DNA of 41,480 bases from Cohaesibacter sp. (GTDB lineage Bacteria > Pseudomonadota > Alphaproteobacteria > Rhizobiales > Cohaesibacteraceae). Location: NCBI GenBank assembly GCA_025800105.1, contig JAOXSG010000953.1, forward strand, positions 1 through 41,480. The letters run 5' to 3'. The translations under genes and the position numbers were made by a program. Below the pieces are notes generated by a model. The model did no database searches and had not been told where the DNA came from. It saw nothing but the letters and a program-made list of their open reading frames with translations. Position 1 is the stretch's first letter; each line of letters begins with the position of its first letter. Shown here piece by piece: positions 1 to 7,219 of the stretch.

Positions 1-392
1 AATTATCTGCAACCGCTGGCTTGCCACCGCGAAAAATTGGCGAGGATGCCATGGCGGTTTTACAAGCCCATGATTGGCCGGGTAATGTGCTTCAGCTCAA
101 GAATAATGTCGAGCGCTTGCTGATTTTGACCAAAGGGGAAGAAGACGCGATCATTTCTGCGGATCTATTGCCCAGTGAAGTGGGTGAGACGGCCCCTTCC
201 ATTCCCGGTGGCAGTGAAGCCAATGAACAGATTATGTCTTTGCCGCTGAAAAAGGCGCGAGAAGTGTTTGAGCGTGAATATTTGAAAGCCCAGATTGCCC
301 GTTTTGGCGGAAATGTCTCGCGCACGGCGGAATTTGTTGGTATGGAACGCAGTGCCTTGCATCGTAAACTGAAATCTCTCGGCGTTGTTTGA
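1..392 (+). CDS. ntrX: Nitrogen assimilation response regulator NtrX, C-terminal part (5' cut by window)
   Basis: The open frame runs in from the left edge (first full codon at position 3) and ends at TGA 390-392. NtrX is the DNA-binding partner of the membrane sensor kinase NtrY. Visible are the end of the AAA+ ATPase domain, with the segment DWPGNVLQLKNNVERL, a linker, and a C-terminal Fis-type helix-turn-helix (VSRTAEFVGMERSALHRKL) for DNA binding. The receiver domain and most of the ATPase lie outside the window. The position normally occupied by the sensor II arginine (GNVRQL or GNVREL in the family) is leucine here, and the next basic residue is Lys instead of Arg. The downstream trkA-hfq-hflX order is the classic alphaproteobacterial ntrYX context, which favours NtrX over NtrC. 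Confidence 0.9.
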   Translation, partial: LSATAGLPPRKIGEDAMAVLQAHDWPGNVLQLKNNVERLLILTKGEEDAIISADLLPSEVGETAPSIPGGSEANEQIMSLPLKKAREVFEREYLKAQIARFGGNVSRTAEFVGMERSALHRKLKSLGVV

Positions 393-503
393 GATGCATC
401 ACATCGGGCGAGCGTTTCATAATATAGGCTTGCCTGATCTATTTTGTCTGACACCCTTTGGCATGCTTGCTTTGAGCGGCTGGAACATGAAGAGCGATAA
501 GTC

Positions 504-1880
504 ATGAAGGTCTTGATTTGTGGGGCTGGGCAGGTTGGCTACGGGATTGCCCGCCATTTGTCTGCCGAACAAAATGATGTCACGGTGATTGACAGCTCAC
601 CGGCTCTGGTTTCGGCCATTCGCGATACGCTGGATGTGCGCGGTTATGTCGGGCATGGGGCGCATCCTGATATGTTGGCGCGCGCCGGTGCCGATGAGGC
701 CGATATGATTGTTGCGGTGACGCTTTATGACGAAGTCAATATGGTGGCTTGTCAGGTGGCTCACTCCATTTTCAATGTGCCGACCAAAGTGGCCCGCGTG
801 CGGGCGCAAAGCTATTTGGAAAAGCACTGGGCCAATCTGTTTTCGCGTGAGCATATGCCCATTGATGTGATCATTTCGCCCGAATTGGAAGTGGGTGAAA
901 TGGTTCTGTCGCGCATGGCCTTGCCCGGAGCTGAAGATACGGTGCGCTTTGCCGATGGTCAGGTTGTGATGGTTGGCATTCGCTGTGAAGATGGCTGCCC
1001 GGTGGTGGATACGCCTTTGCGGCAATTGTCTGATCTCTTTCCGGATCTTCATGCCGTTGTTGTGGGCATTCGCCGCAATTCGCGTTTGTTTGTGCCTCAT
1101 ACCGATGATCAGATGCTGGAAGGAGATCTGGTTTATCTGGTCGTGCCGCAAGAACAAGTCAGGCGTACCCTGTCGATTTTTGGCCATGATGAAGGGCAGG
1201 CGGCGCGTGTGGTGATTGCCGGTGGTGGCAATATCGGACGTTATGTTGCCAAGACACTGGAAGAGAGACGGGCGCGCACAAAATGCAAGATTATTGAGAC
1301 CAATAGAGAGCGGGCCATTAAGGTTGCCAATGATTTGCATGACACAATTGTCTTGCAAGGCAGTGCCCTTGATCTGGAAATTTTAAGGGAAGCCGACATT
1401 CGTGACGCGGATACATTGATTGCGCTGACCAATAATGATCAGGTCAATATTCTGTCCTGTGCCATGTCCAAGCGCCTTGGCTGCGCCCGTACCATGGCCT
1501 TGCTCAATGATGCCAATTATCCCGAACTTGCACAGGATCTGGGCATTGATGCCTATGTGAACCCGCGCTCTGTGACCATTTCCAAAATTTTGCAACATGT
1601 GCGCCGGGGGCGTATTCGTGGTGTTCATGCCGTAGAAGATGGGGCGGCAGAGGGGATTGAGGCCGAAGCGCTGGAAACCTCTCCTTTGGTGGGGCGGCCT
1701 TTGCGATCGGTTGAATTTCCTGACGGGGTGCGGGTTGGTGCCATCTATCGGTCGGGTAAAGTGATTATGCCGGATGGGGAAACCAAAATTCAAGCTGGAG
1801 ATCGCGTGATCCTGTTTGCCTTGGCGGATCGTGTGAAACAGGTTGAGATGTTGTTCCGCGTCAGTTTTGAGTTTTTCTGA
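504..1880 (+). CDS. trkA: Trk potassium uptake regulatory subunit TrkA
   Basis: Cytoplasmic NAD(H)-binding gating subunit of the Trk/Ktr potassium transporter. The 458-residue length fits full-length TrkA, which has two TrkA-N (RCK, Rossmann) plus two TrkA-C modules. The first Rossmann motif is at the N-terminus (KVLICGAGQVGYGIARHLS, then VTVIDSS). The second begins near residue 235 (VVIAGGGNIGRYVAKTLEE). Each is followed by a TrkA-C-like segment, with VEFPDGVRVGAIYRSGKV in the last. The gene starts 111 bases after ntrX and is followed 42 bases later by trkH, its membrane partner, so the two are probably co-transcribed. ATG 504 was chosen because the Rossmann strand begins directly after it. 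The Shine-Dalgarno sequence is weak. Confidence 0.95.
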   Translation: MKVLICGAGQVGYGIARHLSAEQNDVTVIDSSPALVSAIRDTLDVRGYVGHGAHPDMLARAGADEADMIVAVTLYDEVNMVACQVAHSIFNVPTKVARVRAQSYLEKHWANLFSREHMPIDVIISPELEVGEMVLSRMALPGAEDTVRFADGQVVMVGIRCEDGCPVVDTPLRQLSDLFPDLHAVVVGIRRNSRLFVPHTDDQMLEGDLVYLVVPQEQVRRTLSIFGHDEGQAARVVIAGGGNIGRYVAKTLEERRARTKCKIIETNRERAIKVANDLHDTIVLQGSALDLEILREADIRDADTLIALTNNDQVNILSCAMSKRLGCARTMALLNDANYPELAQDLGIDAYVNPRSVTISKILQHVRRGRIRGVHAVEDGAAEGIEAEALETSPLVGRPLRSVEFPDGVRVGAIYRSGKVIMPDGETKIQAGDRVILFALADRVKQVEMLFRVSFEFF

Positions 1881-1922
1881 TTTGGATTGTCTGTTCAGGT
1901 CCGGGGCGGGGCGTCTTTTTCT

Positions 1923-3383
1923 ATGACAGCTATTTTCTATTTTCTGTCTATGATTTTGGGTTTTCTTGGTGCGCTTATGCTGCCAACCGCCCTGATTGCG
2001 CTTAGTTCTGGTCAAATTCAGCTTGCGGAAGAGTTTTTGCTGACGGCCGGTTTAACGGGTTTTTTATCAGGCGGGGTGTTTTTTGCCTTGCGGGGGCAGG
2101 AAAAAGCACTGGTCAATGCGCAAACCTATTTGCTTTGCATTCTGGTCTGGATTGGTTTGCCTTTCGTCGCGGCCTTTCCTTTTGTTATTTCTGGCCAATT
2201 GTCCGGTATCAATGCTCTGTTTGAAGCGGTGTCGGGGTTAACCACGACGGGAGCCAGTGTTTTTCGCACATTGGAAGAGGTGCCAAGTGCGATTATTTTC
2301 TGGCGCTCGATCTTGCAATGGTTTGGCGGTTTCCTCACCCTGCTGACATTTTTGCTAATTTTGGCTCCAAATGGCATTGGTGGATTGCCAAGTCGTCATA
2401 TCGGCATGATTGAACAGGCTTTTGGTGATGAAAGCGGGCGGGCCTTTTATGTGGTACGGCAGGTGGGTGGCGCTTATGCTCTGCTGACGATTGTTTTGGC
2501 TTGGCTGCTGATTTTAAGTGGTATTTCGCCCTTTGATGCCATGTGTCTGGCTTTCTCCACTCTTTCGACCGGTGGTTTTATGCCCATTGATGGCACGCTG
2601 AGTTCTTATGACAATCGATGGGCAGAATTTTTGATTGCGCTGGGTATGGTGATTGGCGCGACCAGTATTTTTTGGCATCGCATGGCGGTGCGTGGCAAAT
2701 TGCAAATGTTGAGCGAACATCGGGAAAGCTATTATTTGCTCGCAATGATGGCCGTGCTTGGTCTGCTTTATTCCATTATCCTGTTTCGCCTTGCGGGCAG
2801 TGCAAGTGTGCTGCCGCCTTTGTCGGCTTTGAGGCAGGGATTTTTCACGGCAATCTCGCTTGTGACAACATCGGGTTTTGAAATTCGCCATGCCGATGTT
2901 ACGGTTCTACCGGGTTTGATGGTGGCTTTTCTTGCTATGATTGGGGCCACGCCTTTTTCAACGGCAGGAGGCCTGAAGCTTTATCGGTTTGGGGCTATGG
3001 TGATGCAGGCCGGGCGTGAAGTGGGGCGGTTGATTTATCCTCACTCCATTCGCGGTGGCCGTTTTGGCAAGACCGATTATACGATCCAGTTGATGAAATC
3101 CATCTGGGCCTGTTTTTTGCTTTCGGTTATTCTGGTGATCGTTGTTGCGGTTATTTTAAGCCATGATATTGGCCATTTTGACGGGGCCCTGCTGGCAACC
3201 ATTTCGGCTTTTTCCAATATTGGGCCTCTTTATAGTGCGGGATGGAGCGCAACCAATGCGTGGCCAGATTATTATCAGCTCTCGCTTGTATCCAAATATG
3301 CCCTGATCGCAACAATGATTTTGGGACGGTTTGAGATCATTGTTTTTCTGGGGGCCATCAATCTCAATTTCTGGCGGCGCTGA
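1923..3383 (+). CDS. trkH: Trk potassium transporter membrane subunit, TrkH family
   Basis: Integral inner-membrane potassium-conducting subunit, about 486 residues, made almost entirely of hydrophobic helices. The four pore loops of the TrkH/KtrB/HKT superfamily can all be recognised by their filter glycines: GLTTTGASVF, STLSTGGFMP, SLVTTSGFEI and SAFSNIGPLYS, spaced as four M1-P-M2 repeats. A TTG at 1887 would add 12 residues. ATG 1923 is preferred because the protein then starts directly with the first membrane helix (MTAIFYFLSMILG), as is usual in the family; the ribosome-binding site is weak for both. It lies directly behind trkA, so gating and pore subunits are encoded together. Many rhizobial relatives go straight from trkA to hfq, so a linked trkH here is a useful local difference (from memory, not checked). 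Confidence 0.92.
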   Translation: MTAIFYFLSMILGFLGALMLPTALIALSSGQIQLAEEFLLTAGLTGFLSGGVFFALRGQEKALVNAQTYLLCILVWIGLPFVAAFPFVISGQLSGINALFEAVSGLTTTGASVFRTLEEVPSAIIFWRSILQWFGGFLTLLTFLLILAPNGIGGLPSRHIGMIEQAFGDESGRAFYVVRQVGGAYALLTIVLAWLLILSGISPFDAMCLAFSTLSTGGFMPIDGTLSSYDNRWAEFLIALGMVIGATSIFWHRMAVRGKLQMLSEHRESYYLLAMMAVLGLLYSIILFRLAGSASVLPPLSALRQGFFTAISLVTTSGFEIRHADVTVLPGLMVAFLAMIGATPFSTAGGLKLYRFGAMVMQAGREVGRLIYPHSIRGGRFGKTDYTIQLMKSIWACFLLSVILVIVVAVILSHDIGHFDGALLATISAFSNIGPLYSAGWSATNAWPDYYQLSLVSKYALIATMILGRFEIIVFLGAINLNFWRR

Positions 3384-3645
3384 CTTTTCTTTTGTTGTTG
3401 GTATTGATTGAAATCTCTTGGCATAATTGTCATTGCCAGCATATTATTTTCGTGAATCAGATTTAAAAGTAAAGAGTGCCAAATATTATTTTGCTTCTTT
3501 TAGGATATGTGGTTTTCGTTGTGTAAGTTGGTTATCGTCTGAATATGCGCGCAGTTGTGGACAAGCAATGCGATATTTGATGGTAATTTGTTATTTATGA
3601 AATCGCGACTTGGCCTTTGTTCGTTTGCTGGTCAATAATGATAGG

Positions 3646-3685
3646 TGGTTCACCTTAATCACGTTGTGATTGCATTGGCGAACCA
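3646..3685. repeat. Nested inverted repeat upstream of hfq
   Basis: Outer arms TGGTTC (3646-3651) and GAACCA (3680-3685) enclose a second perfect pair, AATCAC (3657-3662) and GTGATT (3666-3671), with a 3-base centre. It lies about 35 bases upstream of the proposed hfq -35 box. It could be a regulator site or an RNA hairpin. There is no T-tract, so a simple terminator is unlikely. Confidence 0.5.
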
Positions 3686-3719
3686 AAGATGCTCTACTTC
3701 TTTGCAGGCCTTTTGTGAT

Positions 3720-3749
3720 TTGATCAAGACGATGATCACTTCCTATAAG
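3720..3749 (+). promoter_or_regulatory. Candidate sigma-70-type promoter of hfq
   Basis: TTGATC at 3720-3725 and TATAAG at 3744-3749 are 18 bases apart, which predicts a start near 3756 and a leader of about 30 bases before the hfq ATG. The spacer contains an inverted repeat, TGATC (3721-3725) and GATCA (3734-3738), that overlaps the -35 box and could be an operator. This is inferred from consensus match and spacing only. Confidence 0.42.
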
Positions 3750-3786
3750 AGCCGATATAGAACAGATAAACAATAAGGTAGGAAAA

Positions 3787-4041
3787 ATGGCAGAACGCGC
3801 CCAGAACCTCCAGGATACTTTTCTCAACCATGTTAGAAAAACCAAAACGCCCTTGACCATTTTTCTTGTCAATGGTGTCAAGTTGCAAGGGGTTGTGACT
3901 TGGTTTGATAATTTTTGTGTGTTGCTGCGCCGGGATGGCCATTCACAGCTGGTCTATAAACATGCAATTTCGACCATTATGCCAAATGGGCCTCTTTCCC
4001 TGTTTGAAGGTGGGGAAACTGCTGAAAAGGCTGATAGCTGA
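3787..4041 (+). CDS. hfq: RNA chaperone Hfq
   Basis: Hexameric Sm-like RNA-binding protein that pairs small RNAs with mRNAs in the cytoplasm. The 84-residue length is normal for alphaproteobacterial Hfq. The N-terminal helix ([16 protein letters not shown]) carries the conserved Q/N/F surface. Sm1 ([20 protein letters not shown]) and Sm2 ([12 protein letters not shown], containing the YKHA signature) follow, with a short acidic tail. A good ribosome-binding site (AAGGTAGGAAAA) precedes ATG 3787. The stop codon is directly followed by the TTG start of hflX, so hflX is probably translated by coupling. The order trkA-hfq-hflX-mazG supports the identification. Confidence 0.98.
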   Translation: MAERAQNLQDTFLNHVRKTKTPLTIFLVNGVKLQGVVTWFDNFCVLLRRDGHSQLVYKHAISTIMPNGPLSLFEGGETAEKADS

Positions 4042-5448
4042 TTGGCTGACAAGACTGAATTTGAGGGCGATAAGCCCAAGCGCCGCAATCGCGCCTTGAT
4101 TGAGAGGGGTGGGGTTGCGGTTTCTGCATTGGTTATTGTGCCAATCTTATCCCAGCATTTGCAAGGCAAGATGATCGCCCAAGGGGATGGAAAACCCATT
4201 CGGCGGAGCGATAAGGCACGTCTTGAGGAAGCTGCGGGTCTGGCGGCTGCGATTGAGCTTGATGTGGTGGATGTTGTGCGTGTGCCTCTGACCACCATTC
4301 GGCCTGCCACCCTGATTGGCAAAGGCAAGCTTGAGGAGCTTGGGGTTCGTATTCACGATGAGAAGATAGATCTTGTCATCATGGATTCTGCGCTTACGCC
4401 CATTCAGCAACGCAATCTTGAAAAAGAATGGAATTGCAAGATATTGGACCGGACCGGTCTTATTCTTGAAATTTTTGGTCGCCGCGCCCAAACCAAGGAA
4501 GGCCGGTTGCAGGTTGAGCTTGCGCATTTGAATTATCAAAAAGGGCGCCTTGTTCGCAGCTGGACGCACCTTGAGCGCCAGCGTGGCGGGATTGGCTTTA
4601 TGGGTGGTCCCGGTGAAACCCAGATTGAGGCGGACCGTCGTGCTTTGCAGGAAAAGATCGGGCGTTTGGAGCGAGATCTGGAGCAGGTGCGCCGTACCCG
4701 TGGTCTGCATCGTTCCAATCGACAAAAAGTGCCGCATCCCGTTGTGGCTTTGGTCGGCTATACCAATGCCGGTAAATCGACTTTGTTCAACCGATTGACC
4801 GATGCCGGGATTTTCGCCAAAGATTTGCTTTTTGCCACTTTGGATCCGACCTTGCGGACCTTAACGCTTCCCCATGGTCGGCCGATCATTTTATCGGACA
4901 CAGTTGGATTTATTTCTGATCTTCCAACGCATCTTGTTGCCGCTTTTCGCGCAACGCTGGAAGAGGTGCTGGAGGCGGATGTCATTTTGCATGTGCGCGA
5001 TATCTCGCATGAAGATACAGCGGCGCAGGCTGAAGATGTTGCCAGTGTTCTGGACCATCTGGGCATTAAAATGGATGAAGATCCGCGTGTGATTGAAGTC
5101 TGGAATAAGATTGATTTGCTCACTGAAGAGGATCGTCTTTCGCTGATTGACTTGGCCGCTCAACAACATCGATCTGTTGCGACCGAGCAAATGCAGCCGA
5201 TCGCGCTTTCTGCCATTACTGGCGAGGGGGAGGATCTTCTTCTGTCTGCTGTGGAAGACAAGCTGGGCGAAAAAGATAATTTGATATCTGTTCGGCTGGA
5301 TTATGCGGATGGCGAAGGGCTTGCTTGGCTGTATCGCCATTGTGATGTTCTGAGCCGCGAGGATGATGAAGACGGCATCCGGCTTTCTTTGCGCATTCAG
5401 GATAAGTTCCAGAGCGAAATTCGACAGCGTTTTTCAGTTCTGTCCTGA
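4042..5448 (+). CDS. hflX: Ribosome-associated GTPase HflX
   Basis: Ribosome-splitting GTPase of the OBG-HflX group, 468 residues. The N-terminal HflX domain contains the glycine-rich stretch RGGIGFMGGPGETQIEADRR, then a coiled linker (LERDLEQVRRTRGLH). The G domain starts near residue 235: G1 GYTNAGKSTLF, G3 DTVGFISDLP, G4 NKIDL. The first possible start is TTG 4042, which abuts the hfq stop with no spacer. Later ATGs would cut into the conserved VIVPIL strand that opens the HflX domain, so TTG (or a nearby non-ATG codon) is likely the real start. Translation would then depend on ribosomes finishing hfq. A terminator follows 22 bases after the stop. Confidence 0.95.
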   Translation: MADKTEFEGDKPKRRNRALIERGGVAVSALVIVPILSQHLQGKMIAQGDGKPIRRSDKARLEEAAGLAAAIELDVVDVVRVPLTTIRPATLIGKGKLEELGVRIHDEKIDLVIMDSALTPIQQRNLEKEWNCKILDRTGLILEIFGRRAQTKEGRLQVELAHLNYQKGRLVRSWTHLERQRGGIGFMGGPGETQIEADRRALQEKIGRLERDLEQVRRTRGLHRSNRQKVPHPVVALVGYTNAGKSTLFNRLTDAGIFAKDLLFATLDPTLRTLTLPHGRPIILSDTVGFISDLPTHLVAAFRATLEEVLEADVILHVRDISHEDTAAQAEDVASVLDHLGIKMDEDPRVIEVWNKIDLLTEEDRLSLIDLAAQQHRSVATEQMQPIALSAITGEGEDLLLSAVEDKLGEKDNLISVRLDYADGEGLAWLYRHCDVLSREDDEDGIRLSLRIQDKFQSEIRQRFSVLS

Positions 5449-5470
5449 TCGTAGAATTTCTGTCAATTTT

Positions 5471-5502
5471 ATAAGGGCCTGAGATCATTCTCTGGCCCTT
5501 AT
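5471..5502. terminator. Bidirectional intrinsic terminator between hflX and mazG
   Basis: A perfect 9-bp stem, ATAAGGGCC (5471-5479) and GGCCCTTAT (5494-5502), with a 14-base loop. T-rich tracts flank both sides (ATTTTAT on the right; AAAATT on the left, which reads AATTTT on the reverse strand). It sits between two converging genes and touches the mazG stop codon. Confidence 0.85.
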
Positions 5503-5503
5503 T

Positions 5504-6364
5504 TTATGTCAGTGATTTGGCGGATTGCCAAAGGCTTTCCATTTGATCAAGACTTGCTTCTTGCAGGGAGATGTTGTCTTCATTTAAGCGTTGTTCGACA
5601 TGGCCAAACCGATCTCTGAATTTTTGGTTGGTGATGGCAAGGGCCTCATCGGGATCAATATGACATTGGCGTGCCAGATTGATGACAGCAAAGAGCAGAT
5701 CGCCAATTTCTGATTTCATGGCAAGACTGTCCAGTGATGCATCTTGTTGTTGCAAGGCTTGTAGTTCTTGCTTGACCTCTTGAGTTTCTTCTTCAATTTT
5801 GTCCAGCACCAAGGCCGGGTCATTCCAGTCAAAGCCAACCTTGCTTGCCTGTTTTTGTAATTTGGTGGCCGCTTTCATGGCGGGCATTCCTCTTGGGACA
5901 TCATCAAGGAATGCTTTCTTCGCTTCATCATCGAACCCCAGAGCTGCGCGGCGCTGTTGACGTTCTTGCTTTTCTTCAGCCTTGATGGCTTCCCATGCGC
6001 CTTTCACCAATGCCTTGCCGCGCATTTGTGCATCGCCAAAGACATGAGGATGGCGGCGGACCATTTTTTTGGTGATGGCATGAACGACGTCACCAAAATT
6101 GAAAGCATCCTGCTCTTTGGCCATTTGCGCGTGAAAAACAACCTGCAAAAGCAGATCGCCCAATTCTTCGCGCATATCATCCAGATCCTTGCGCTCAATG
6201 GCATCCTGCACTTCATAGGCTTCTTCGATGGTGTAGGGAATGATGGAGCTGAATGTCTGTTCCACATCCCATGGGCAACCACTTTCCTTGTCGCGCAGTC
6301 TGGACATGATTTCCAGCAGCATTTCAATGTCTCTGGAGGCTTCTATTTTTATGGATTTGGACAT
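5504..6364 (-). CDS. mazG: Nucleoside triphosphate pyrophosphohydrolase MazG
   Basis: All-alpha NTP pyrophosphatase that hydrolyses (d)NTPs to NMP and pyrophosphate; it cleans nucleotide pools and has been linked to ppGpp control. Two MazG-like repeats are visible. The first has RLRDKESGCPWDVEQTF and the metal-binding pattern EEAYEVQDAI...REELGDLLLQVVFHA. The second has EEETQEVKQEL...SEIGDLLFAVINLAR. The longest frame starts at 6412, but ATG 6364 (MSKSIKIEASRDIEMLLEIM) matches the usual N-terminus. With this start the gene overlaps the end of mnmD by 16 bases, so the two form a translationally close pair. Conserved neighbour of hflX in alphaproteobacteria. Confidence 0.93.
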   Translation of the reverse strand: MSKSIKIEASRDIEMLLEIMSRLRDKESGCPWDVEQTFSSIIPYTIEEAYEVQDAIERKDLDDMREELGDLLLQVVFHAQMAKEQDAFNFGDVVHAITKKMVRRHPHVFGDAQMRGKALVKGAWEAIKAEEKQERQQRRAALGFDDEAKKAFLDDVPRGMPAMKAATKLQKQASKVGFDWNDPALVLDKIEEETQEVKQELQALQQQDASLDSLAMKSEIGDLLFAVINLARQCHIDPDEALAITNQKFRDRFGHVEQRLNEDNISLQEASLDQMESLWQSAKSLT

Positions 6365-7149
6365 GGGCTGGATCCGGTTTCTTGATGCGTGTTGGATTTG
6401 ATGCCGTGACACATATCACGCTTATGGCCAAAGCCTTTGCGTTTTTTTACCTCAAAGCCTGCTTGTTGCAAATTGCGTCTCACCCATCCGGCGGCTGTAT
6501 ATGTGGCAAAGCTGGCTCCGGGCTGACTGGCTTCATAGACAGCTTGCAGCAAAGGCAAGCTCCAGAGGTCGGGATTGGTTTTTGGGTTAAAGCCATCCAG
6601 ATACCAAGCCGCTATGTTTTGCCTTAGGTCTGCGGGCAGGGAGCTGAGGCCGTCCATAGCCTCTCCGATAAAGAGATAAAGCTGGGCAGCGTCAAATATC
6701 AGATTGTTCCATCCCGGCTTTAGATTTTGCCATTGCGTGAGCAAATGTTCAGGCAATGGATGAAGATCGTGCCAAGGGGATAGAGCCTTTTGAAGATCTG
6801 GCCCGCTCATGGGATATTTTTCAAATGAGCAAAATGTCAGCCTTTGGCTTGTTTTTTGCTCACTGTTGTACTTATCCTCATGTGATGCATTTAAAGTGAC
6901 GTTTGTGGATGAAGCGTTTCTTTGTGAGAAGGCCTGCCATGTGGCCAAAAAATTGAGACCTGTGCCAAATCCCAATTCGCCAATGATTGGACTCTCGTCC
7001 TTTTGCCAGCGTGTGGTTAATGCATTGCCTTCGATGAAGACATATCTGGTTTCGCTCAAGCCATCCTGACGGGAATAATAGCTGTCGTCAAAGCGTGTGG
7101 ATATGGGGGTCAAATTGTCCAGCCAGGAGAGTTCTGCCTGTTCGGCCAT
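6349..7149 (-). CDS. mnmD: tRNA 5-methylaminomethyl-2-thiouridine methyltransferase, stand-alone MnmD
   Basis: DUF752/MnmC methyltransferase-domain protein of 266 residues. It would transfer a methyl group from S-adenosylmethionine to nm5(s2)U34 in tRNA wobble positions, giving mnm5(s2)U. Diagnostic motifs are the SAM-binding strand IGELGFGTGLNFLATW and the active-site segment AWYLDGFNPKTNPDLWS. A class I methyltransferase fold with a late aromatic segment (FATYTAAGWVRRNLQQAGFEV) is consistent. In enterobacteria this domain is the N-terminal half of bifunctional MnmC. Here it stands alone, and a DAO-family FAD protein is encoded divergently 70 bases away. It overlaps mazG by 16 bases downstream. 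Confidence 0.9.
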   Translation of the reverse strand: MAEQAELSWLDNLTPISTRFDDSYYSRQDGLSETRYVFIEGNALTTRWQKDESPIIGELGFGTGLNFLATWQAFSQRNASSTNVTLNASHEDKYNSEQKTSQRLTFCSFEKYPMSGPDLQKALSPWHDLHPLPEHLLTQWQNLKPGWNNLIFDAAQLYLFIGEAMDGLSSLPADLRQNIAAWYLDGFNPKTNPDLWSLPLLQAVYEASQPGASFATYTAAGWVRRNLQQAGFEVKKRKGFGHKRDMCHGIKSNTHQETGSSPCPNP

Positions 7150-7219
7150 AGGAAATGCCTTTGTTATCCGGTAGGGTCAGGCCCAATCATTTGGCCAAGA
7201 TTAAGATGGAATACCTATT

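Larger units (their letters stand above)
3384..3786. other. trkH-hfq intergenic region (403 bases)
   Basis: AT-rich spacer with no convincing reading frame. It holds a nested inverted repeat at 3646-3685 and a likely hfq promoter at 3720-3749, both listed separately. A short imperfect hairpin (TGGCA...TGCCA, about 3419-3438) lies soon after trkH but has no good T-tract. A small RNA could hide here; nothing in the sequence proves one. Confidence 0.5.

Noticed and set aside
597-1358. 253-codon open frame antisense to trkA
   Set aside because: No ribosome-binding site or domain, and a His/Asn/Ile-rich composition as expected for a shadow of trkA codon use.
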